From: Clostridium zeae
GTDB lineage: Bacteria > Bacillota > Clostridia > Clostridiales > Clostridiaceae
Assembly: GCF_017312485.1 (NCBI RefSeq)
Contig: NZ_BMBA01000001.1
Location: 186,001 to 250,000 of the forward strand
Length of the DNA stretch: 64,000 bases
Reading direction: 5' to 3'
In this document: in pieces, positions 58,739 to 64,000 of the stretch
Layout: each line of letters starts with the position of its first letter
Numbering within the stretch: position 1 is the first letter of the stretch
Notes under the pieces: generated by a model
What the model was told of the DNA's origin: nothing
The model's database searches: none
What the model saw: only the letters and a program-made list of their open reading frames with translations
Position numbers and translations under genes: made by a program

Positions 58739-58905
58739 AAAAAATCGCTGAAGCGACTTTCTTCAGTGTTTTTTTTGCGCGTCTGCCTTTTCTTAAGCGT
58801 ATGTGAAGAATCTTACAGGCGACATATTCTTATTTTTTTATTCTTTAACTTATACTATGTCTTAAGTCTGTTCTCATAATTATCCACAGATATAATTTCC
58901 TAAAG
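58739..58905 (-). repeat. Family A intergenic element, copy A4 (reference copy)
   Basis: Uninterrupted copy. In the plus direction: hairpin ATCGCTGAAG/CTTCAGTG with loop CGACTTT, TTTTTTTGCGCGTCTGCC, ATGTGAAGAATCTTACAGGC, GACATATTC, ATTCTTTAAC, CTTAAGTCTGTTCTCAT, AATTATCCACAG and TTTCCTAAAGAATAAAAAA, ending at the permease terminator stem. TGAAGAA (58804-58810) is complementary to TTCTTCA in the hairpin (58759-58765). Confidence 0.8.
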
Positions 58906-58940
58906 AATAAAAAAGGCCCTGCTAGATAATCTAGCAAGGC
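58906..58940 (-). terminator. Purine permease terminator
   Basis: GCCCTGCTAG (58916-58925) / CTAGCAAGGC (58931-58940), 5-nt loop, T run on the minus strand. Confidence 0.85.
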
Positions 58941-58964
58941 TATAATAAAATTGAAGGAAGACAA

Positions 58965-60323
58965 TTATAATACTAATTTCAAAATGAATATAACAGCTAA
59001 CAAATACATAACTGCTGATATTTTCTTTTTATCCTTTGAAATTAGATTTGATATTACATTTATTATTACATAAGATAATATTCCTATCATTAAGCCATCA
59101 CCTATTGAATATGTAAATGGCATCATACTTATCGTCAAGAAAGCTGGAACAGCTTCAGTAATATCGCTAAAGTCTATTTCTTTTACAGTACCCATCATTA
59201 AGTAACCAACATATATTAGCGCTGGAGCAGTTGCACATGATGGAATTGCAATAAATATAGGTGATAAAAACATTGCAAGTAGGAATAATACGCCTGTTAC
59301 TACTGCAGTAAATCCTGTTCTTCCACCTTCTTCAATACCAGTAGCACTTTCTATGTAAGCTGTTATTGCTGAAACACCCATTAATGCTCCACCAGTAGTA
59401 CCTACTGCGTCAACTAATAGAGCTCTTCCAGCATTTGGAACTCTGCCTTCTTTATCAACAAGATTTGCTCTTGTAGCAACACCTACTAAAGTTCCAACTG
59501 TATCAAAAAAATCTACAAATAGGAATGTTAAAACAACTCCTATAAATGTAAGTATATTAGCGCTGTTCGAAAGGAATGAAAAATCAACCTTTCCAGCTAT
59601 TGGTGTAAGTGATTCAAACTTGAATATTCCATTTGGTAAGTATATACCAAATGCAGCAGCACCTTGTGTATCATAAAGTGCATATGCCCAAGCAACTAAA
59701 GTTCCACCTAAAATCCCCCAAAGCATTGCACCCTTTACTTTTTTCTTTTCTAAAATTACTATTATTAAAATTCCAAGGCAAGCTATTGCAACTGATGGAG
59801 TTGTAAATCTACCAAGTGCAACTGTAGTTGATTGATCTTGTACAACAAGCCCTGAATTTAACATACCTATAAATGCTATAAATAATCCTATACCACCAGT
59901 TACTGCCAGTTTCATGTTACGCGGTATAGCGTTGACTACGGCTTCACGAACACTGAATAATGATAAAATTATAAAAATAATTCCTTCTACAAAAACTGCT
60001 GTCAAAGCTACAGGCCAAGAAATACCGTACTTACCACAAACAGTAAAAGCAAAAAATGCATTTAGCCCCATACCAGACGCAAGTCCAATAGGAAGATTGG
60101 CGTAGACCCCCATAAATATCGAAGTTAGCCCTGCTGATAAACAGGTAGCTGTTACTAACGCACCAACTGGCATTCCTGATTTACTCAGTATATCAGGATT
60201 AACTGCTATTATGTAGGCCATAGCTAAGAAAGTAGTAATACCTGCTAGAGTTTCTTTCTTATAGTCTACATTTTTGTTATCCAGTATTGCTAGTTTTCTT
60301 TGTTTAGCTTTTAGATTTTGCAT
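58965..60323 (-). CDS. NCS2/AzgA family purine permease (guanine-hypoxanthine type)
   Basis: 452-residue membrane carrier with about 12-14 hydrophobic helices. It has the AzgA/PbuG family features: GITTFLAMAYIIAVNP near the N-terminus, GMGLNAFFAF and DFFDTVGTLVGVA. A guanine-type riboswitch directly upstream argues for guanine or hypoxanthine import. ATG start with AGGAGGAAG. It is monocistronic with its own terminator. Confidence 0.93.
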   Translation of the reverse strand: MQNLKAKQRKLAILDNKNVDYKKETLAGITTFLAMAYIIAVNPDILSKSGMPVGALVTATCLSAGLTSIFMGVYANLPIGLASGMGLNAFFAFTVCGKYGISWPVALTAVFVEGIIFIILSLFSVREAVVNAIPRNMKLAVTGGIGLFIAFIGMLNSGLVVQDQSTTVALGRFTTPSVAIACLGILIIVILEKKKVKGAMLWGILGGTLVAWAYALYDTQGAAAFGIYLPNGIFKFESLTPIAGKVDFSFLSNSANILTFIGVVLTFLFVDFFDTVGTLVGVATRANLVDKEGRVPNAGRALLVDAVGTTGGALMGVSAITAYIESATGIEEGGRTGFTAVVTGVLFLLAMFLSPIFIAIPSCATAPALIYVGYLMMGTVKEIDFSDITEAVPAFLTISMMPFTYSIGDGLMIGILSYVIINVISNLISKDKKKISAVMYLLAVIFILKLVL

Positions 60324-60339
60324 AAATTTCTTCCTCCTA

Positions 60340-60376
60340 AAAAATAAAAGCCGCAGAGGTGAAGAACCAAAGCGAC
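60340..60376 (-). terminator. Riboswitch-associated terminator (expression platform)
   Basis: Minus-strand GTCGC (60376-60372) pairs with GCGGC (60354-60350), with GG/CC inside, then TTTTATTTTTT (60349-60339). It lies between the purine aptamer and the permease Shine-Dalgarno. The stem is short and imperfect. Confidence 0.55.
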
Positions 60377-60407
60377 ATCATATTGATGTATTAACAACTT
60401 TTGATTC

Positions 60408-60472
60408 CTCATAGTCAGATATTTAAGGTATCTGGTAGAAACTTTCGACCCATATCGTCAAAATTATACGAG
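60408..60472 (-). promoter_or_regulatory. Purine riboswitch aptamer, guanine type
   Basis: Minus-strand P1 CTCGTA (60472-60467) / TATGAG (60413-60408), the GATATGG of J1/2-P2, GTTTCTACC of J2/3 and CCTTAAAT of L3-type spacing are all present. The base that pairs with the ligand is C (ACTATG rather than ATTATG), which predicts guanine/hypoxanthine rather than adenine. The L2/L3 hairpins are of normal length. Confidence 0.93.
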
Positions 60473-60560
60473 CAATAAGCACGAATATTATTATATATTC
60501 CGTTAATATTGTTGTCAACACATCCGAATTATTTTTTATTTTTATTTTTTATAATTCACC

Positions 60561-61547
60561 TTATTTATACAAATCTCTTTCAAACAAACATTTTATGTAC
60601 TGAAAATCTGATGTATAGCTTAATGCAGTAATTAATTTAATCCTTGCTTTTTGACCAGGCATATTGTCTCCAAAAACTACTCCTAAATTTCTAAGCTCTT
60701 TTCCACCACCATGATATCCATATGAATCAAAAACTCTTCCTTCGAAACATCTTGAGACCACAACTACCACAACACCCTTATCAATTGCTCTCTTTATTCC
60801 GTCTACCATTGCTGGAGGAATATTTCCTCTTCCCATAGCTTCTATTACTATACCTCTATCTCCACTTGCTACCGAAAAATCAATTAGTCTAGAATCCATT
60901 CCAGCAAAACATTTAAGTAAGGTTACTTCTCCAGTTATCTTTTTGATATCGATAAAGCTTTCCTTATGAACGTCTCTATAGAATATAACACGATTATTAT
61001 CAACTATACCTATAGGACCAAAATTAGGTGTTCTAAATGCATTAAGCGCCATTGAATTCACCTTTGTAACTTCTGCTGCACTGTTGAGTTCACCATTAAA
61101 ACACACTAAAACTCCTCTTTTCTTAGCTTCTTCAGAAATAGCTGTACAAATTGATGCCGCAAGATTTGAAGGGCCATCGTAACCTAATTCAGATCCACTT
61201 CTCATTGCTCCAGTAAATACAACTGGTTTTTCTGTATCCAATGTCAAATCTAAAAGATAAGCAGTTTCTTCTAGAGAGTCTGTCCCGTGTGTAATTACAA
61301 CTCCACTTATATCTTCCCTTGAAAGTATTTTTTGCACATACTTTGAAAGATCAAGCATTATTTCAGGAGTCATATGTGGCCCTGGCAGACTTGAATATGT
61401 GTATGATTCAATTTCCGCAAAGCTTTCAATTCCTGTAACCATTGACATTATTTCTTCACCAGTAAGACTCGGAACTGCTGCTTTTATTCTAGGATCTACT
61501 TTCATTGATATTGTTCCACCATTAAAAACTATTGCTATCTTTTTCAT
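60561..61547 (-). CDS. ansA: Type I L-asparaginase
   Basis: Hydrolyses asparagine to aspartate and ammonia. 328 residues with the two catalytic threonines: T12 in FNGGTIS and T89 in THGTDSLEETA. There is no signal peptide, so it is the cytoplasmic type. ATG start with TAGGAGGA. It follows a gap with an ACTCATATGAGT palindrome (61629-61640) and lies upstream of the riboswitch, with no obvious terminator after it. Confidence 0.94.
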   Translation of the reverse strand: MKKIAIVFNGGTISMKVDPRIKAAVPSLTGEEIMSMVTGIESFAEIESYTYSSLPGPHMTPEIMLDLSKYVQKILSREDISGVVITHGTDSLEETAYLLDLTLDTEKPVVFTGAMRSGSELGYDGPSNLAASICTAISEEAKKRGVLVCFNGELNSAAEVTKVNSMALNAFRTPNFGPIGIVDNNRVIFYRDVHKESFIDIKKITGEVTLLKCFAGMDSRLIDFSVASGDRGIVIEAMGRGNIPPAMVDGIKRAIDKGVVVVVVSRCFEGRVFDSYGYHGGGKELRNLGVVFGDNMPGQKARIKLITALSYTSDFQYIKCLFERDLYK

Positions 61548-61756
61548 TGTTCCTCCTAGGTCGCTCTGTATTTTAAATCTTCGATAAGTAAAACATCACT
61601 TCAGATAATTGATTTAACTATACTATACTCATATGAGTAGATGCTCATTTACATTATAAAAGTTTATTATATATAATGATTTTTTTCAACAACCTGTATC
61701 TAATTTAAGTATTTTATTTATTATTTTTATGAATTCACGAAATAAATATATTCTTA

Positions 61757-62074
61757 TTATTTTGTTTCGACTTTTGAACTATCCGTCCTTGTATTTTGCT
61801 GTAAATTATAAATACTTGTCAATAAATCATGTGCAAAGTTAGCACCTCTAGATATAAGTAAACCAGTTAAAACTTGCCCTATATAATTAACTTTTGGTGG
61901 AAAGCCTGCTAAGCTTAATATGTCTGCTCCTGTTAGTAGACAAAGTAATACACCTACTAATATTGCACCAAGTTTACTGAAGTCCAATTTTCCCTGATTA
62001 AACACCATCTTGATTGTTTCCCAAATAGCTTCAGCTATTCCAGCCAAAATTATAATACTAGCTAATTTATCCAT
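61757..62074 (-). CDS. Small membrane protein of unknown function, holin-like layout
   Basis: 105 residues: hydrophobic segment at about 4-24, a second at about 36-56, then an amphipathic stretch (VNYIGQVLTGLLISRGANF) and a polar tail. The layout recalls small phage holins, but no lysis gene or phage gene is adjacent. ATG start with GGGGAGAGGG. I do not recognise the family. Confidence 0.65.
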   Translation of the reverse strand: MDKLASIIILAGIAEAIWETIKMVFNQGKLDFSKLGAILVGVLLCLLTGADILSLAGFPPKVNYIGQVLTGLLISRGANFAHDLLTSIYNLQQNTRTDSSKVETK

Positions 62075-62250
62075 TACCCTCTCCCCTTTTTTAACATCTT
62101 AATTTCAACAATATTCTTAAACGTAGTCTAATAAAAAAACAAACTATTTGAACCATATTTTTATAAATATATTCATAAAAGCACTTATAAATTCTGAGCA
62201 GGAACTAAATTATTTTTTTCTATTCTTTAGCGTAGAATATTTTTATATAA

Positions 62251-62334
62251 CAAAAAACCATCTTAATCATTTTTATATTTCAAAACTTCTGATATAAAAA
62301 GAAATTTGAAATATTTTTTAATAATTAAGACGGT
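62251..62334 (-). terminator. Large two-tier terminator of tpx
   Basis: Plus-strand ACCATCTTAAT (62257-62267) pairs with ATTAAGACGGT (62324-62334), a complete 11-bp stem with one G-U pair when read on the minus strand, followed by six T residues (62251-62256). A second stem TATTTCAAA (62276-62284) / TTTGAAATA (62305-62313) sits in the loop. The loop is unusually large for a terminator. Confidence 0.6.
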
Positions 62335-62354
62335 CTTAAAATACATATAGTTTA

Positions 62355-62849
62355 CTATTTTGTATTTTTAGCAACTTGCAATATCTCATCAAAGTTTACT
62401 TGACTTGATACTTCTTCTAAATAGTTAGCATATACTATTCTATTACCTGAATCTATTACAAAAGCGGCTCTTGTTAAAAGGCCTAATTCTTTTATATAAG
62501 TACCACTAACATCAGCAAAATTTCTTTCTTTATAATCTGAAAATACTTTAACATTTTCAATTCCCTTTGCTGCGCACCACCTTGCTTGAGCAAATGGTAA
62601 ATCCATTGATATAGTAACACAAGTAACATTTGGCAAATCTTTAACCTTATCATTAAATGTTGCAACTTCTAAATCACATACTGGAGTATCAACAGATGGG
62701 ACTGCTAGTAATATTTTAACTCCCTGAATATTTTTAAAATTTACTGAATTAAGATTTGTATCTGTTACGGTAAAATCTGCTATAGTATCGTTAACAGCAA
62801 CCTGTTTTCCTTTCAATTCAACCTCATTTCCTTTAAACTTAACCTTCAT
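62355..62849 (-). CDS. tpx: Thiol peroxidase Tpx (atypical 2-Cys peroxiredoxin)
   Basis: Reduces hydrogen peroxide and lipid peroxides. 164 residues with peroxidatic C58 in SVDTPVCDLE and resolving C92 in RWCAAKG; C77 is additional. ATG start after AGGAGG. A strong 11-bp hairpin lies just before the Shine-Dalgarno. Useful to an anaerobe facing oxygen stress. Confidence 0.95.
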   Translation of the reverse strand: MKVKFKGNEVELKGKQVAVNDTIADFTVTDTNLNSVNFKNIQGVKILLAVPSVDTPVCDLEVATFNDKVKDLPNVTCVTISMDLPFAQARWCAAKGIENVKVFSDYKERNFADVSGTYIKELGLLTRAAFVIDSGNRIVYANYLEEVSSQVNFDEILQVAKNTK

Positions 62850-62879
62850 TCTAACTCCTCCTTTTATTATAAAAAATTA

Positions 62880-62905
62880 TTCAAGTCAATTGTTATTGAC
62901 TTGAA
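62880..62905 (-). promoter_or_regulatory. Leader hairpin upstream of tpx
   Basis: Perfect 11-bp stem TTCAAGTCAAT (62880-62890) / ATTGACTTGAA (62895-62905), 4-nt loop; the minus strand continues TAATTTTTTATAATAAAAGGAGG. It resembles a terminator placed about 30 bp before the tpx start, so it is either an attenuator or the end of an upstream transcript. Confidence 0.6.
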
Positions 62906-62968
62906 ATAGTTTTCTACGTACATAAAAAACTAACTGAGTGGCTGAAATTTATTGTATTATCAAAATAA

Positions 62969-62990
62969 AAATTTTATACTTCCCTATACT
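62969..62990. repeat. Family B repeat, copy B3
   Basis: Plus-strand AAATTTTATACTTCCCTATAC, next to the A run of the terminator of the 66-residue gene. Complement of copy B2. Confidence 0.7.
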
Positions 62991-62993
62991 GTA

Positions 62994-63018
62994 AAAATAG
63001 AGAACCAGAAGGTTCTCT
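62994..63018 (-). terminator. Terminator of the 66-residue gene
   Basis: AGAGAACC (62999-63006) / GGTTCTCT (63011-63018), 4-nt loop AGAA, followed on the minus strand by ATTTTTA. Confidence 0.8.
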
Positions 63019-63023
63019 TAAGC

Positions 63024-63224
63024 TTATCTATGATGTTGAACCATATCAATAGTACCTAAAACTACATGTGCTAATCCAAATCCTAATAAAGCAGTTTCGG
63101 CCATTGGAACTATGTCTCTTCGTCTCATTCCATGTTTTCTAAGTTCATTTGCTCTTAAAGCTGCTGTTCCAGCTACAACAACACTACCTATAAGAGTTGG
63201 AATTGTTCCCTCTTTAATTCTCAT
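63024..63224 (-). CDS. Small conserved-looking protein of unknown function
   Basis: 66 residues with two moderately hydrophobic stretches (about 8-24 and 44-60) separated by a basic RKHGMRRRD loop, ending in MVQHHR. It looks like a small hairpin membrane protein. ATG start with AAAGGAGTG and its own terminator support it as a real gene. Family not recognised. Confidence 0.7.
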   Translation of the reverse strand: MRIKEGTIPTLIGSVVVAGTAALRANELRKHGMRRRDIVPMAETALLGFGLAHVVLGTIDMVQHHR

Positions 63225-63437
63225 TAATAATCACTCCTTTCATATATAGTATTTTAAGGAGAAAAATATTAATTATTCTAAAAACTTTTTACCAATTTTT
63301 ATAACCATCACTTAAACTAATACATTTTCCTAATAAAGATAGTTTGTAGTCCAATAAGTTTTTTTACTATACTACTTGAATAACTATCACAAGCACTTGA
63401 AATTATTAGATATTATAAGCACTATAATTTCTATAAA

Positions 63438-63462
63438 ATAAAAAGGCATATTTCTATGCCTT
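63438..63462 (-). terminator. Terminator of the 93-residue gene
   Basis: AAGGCATA (63443-63450) / TATGCCTT (63455-63462), 4-nt loop, T residues on the minus strand. The stop codon (63454-63456) lies inside the hairpin. Confidence 0.8.
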
Positions 63463-63735
63463 GATTCTTTCCAATATATATTTTTTCACATCTTCTAAAG
63501 AACTAAACTGTTCTTCATTTTCCTCATCCAAAAAGTAAAAACACTTTTGAGCATTATCTTCTTCAGATTCATAATCAAAAACTACTTCTCCAAGCTTTAC
63601 ATCATCTTCAATCCATATTTCAAGAAAATATTCTTCTATATTTTCTTTATATTTTTCCAATGCCTTATCTAATTTTTCTGTAGTTAATTCTACACTAACT
63701 CCTTCTTCATTACCTGAGAATACTATAATAGTCAT
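63454..63735 (-). CDS. Acidic protein of unknown function
   Basis: 93 residues, about one quarter Asp/Glu, with no membrane segment or recognisable motif. Alternating hydrophobic and charged residues (YFLEIWIEDDVKLGEVVFDY) suggest a small alpha-beta fold. ATG start with AAGGAG and a terminator at the stop codon support it as a gene. The 265 bp beyond its start up to the window end show no gene. Confidence 0.7.
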   Translation of the reverse strand: MTIIVFSGNEEGVSVELTTEKLDKALEKYKENIEEYFLEIWIEDDVKLGEVVFDYESEEDNAQKCFYFLDEENEEQFSSLEDVKKYILERIKA

Positions 63736-64000
63736 TTCATCTACTCCTTATTATATTAATATATTTCTTCGTTATAAAATTTGATTTTTAAATTTCTACT
63801 TAGATTCAAACAAATTTTCAAAAATAAACTTATACGAAGATAAAATTTTCCTAGTAAATAATTTTTTATATTAAATTATTTACTAAAGTACGATTGACTA
63901 AGACAATTTTAATATATAATCCTTTTTTTGGCTATATCTTATATAGTAATATAATTTTTTATATTTTATTTTCAAATTAAACTTTATCTTCTATTTTATA

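Larger units (their letters stand above)
58613..58964. other. Intergenic region between yicC and the purine permease gene
   Basis: A 352 bp gap holding the probable yicC promoter (an AT-rich stretch with TTAACA and TTTACA hexamers near 58690-58710), family A copy A4 (58739-58905) and the permease terminator (58906-58940). No gene seen. Confidence 0.7.

Noticed and set aside
61668-61694. Promoter TTGTTG/TATAAT for ansA
   Set aside because: The spacer is only 15 nt and the region is AT-only, so chance match is likely.
62850-62880. PerR box upstream of tpx
   Set aside because: TTATAATAAAA matches only half of TTATAATNATTATAA.

Overview
The window reads as a housekeeping segment of a low-GC clostridial chromosome (Clostridium sensu stricto-like). 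The evidence is the AT-rich base composition, strong AGGAGG ribosome binding sites, sporulation genes (spoVM, ylbJ, a YtvI-like permease), codY, remA and the SRP/smc/prkC gene order shared with Bacillus and Clostridium. Nearly all genes lie on the minus strand, so operons read from high to low coordinates. The exceptions are a yraN-family gene, tmcAL, ylbJ and rpmB.

Layout, left to right: isoprenoid, phospholipid and cell-wall lipid genes (ispG, rseP, dxr, an AI-2E family permease, cdsA, uppS; 0.3-6.5 kb); translation and nucleotide genes (frr, pyrH, tsf, rpsB); codY, topA, dprA, comM, yraN, rnhB, rbgA (10-18 kb); the rplS-trmD-rimM-khpA-rpsP-ffh-ylxM-ftsY-smc block (18.5-27 kb) preceded by a 32-codon membrane peptide gene; a radical SAM gene, rnc, acpP, plsX, rpmF, yceD (27-31.7 kb); ackA-pta divergent from tmcAL-ylbJ (31.8-36.7 kb); coaD, rsmD, recG, a FakA-like gene, an Asp23 gene, rpmB, spoVM (36.7-43.4 kb); thiN, rpe, rsgA, prkC, prpC, rlmN, rsmB, a zinc metallopeptidase gene, fmt, def, priA, coaBC, rpoZ, gmk, remA, yicC (43.5-58.6 kb); then a guanine-riboswitch-controlled purine permease, an asparaginase, a thiol peroxidase and three small genes of unknown role (58.9-63.7 kb). 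I see no rRNA, tRNA, CRISPR array, prophage or insertion sequence.

Many genes have a better start than their longest reading frame. The start was moved where the Shine-Dalgarno position and the family N-terminus agree (codY, pyrH, rpsP, ffh, plsX, coaD, rsgA, prkC, recG, comM, tmcAL, yicC, and TTG starts for def and priA).

The most unusual content is intergenic. A roughly 160-190 bp element (family A) occurs four times, each time between the terminator of one minus-strand gene and the start of the next (upstream of the AI-2E gene, rpsB, priA and yicC). It has a conserved core, a terminator hairpin, and in at least two copies a segment that could pair with one arm of that hairpin, so it may be an attenuator or a terminated small RNA. 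The copy near rpsB is interrupted by a roughly 97 bp inverted-repeat element (family C), which recurs upstream of plsX with its pairing conserved. A third short repeat (family B) lies next to a terminator-type hairpin in three places. Other points are an intrinsic-terminator-like hairpin that encloses the ylbJ start codon, a hairpin between the Shine-Dalgarno and start of khpA, and two very short genes (spoVM and a Prli42-like peptide).
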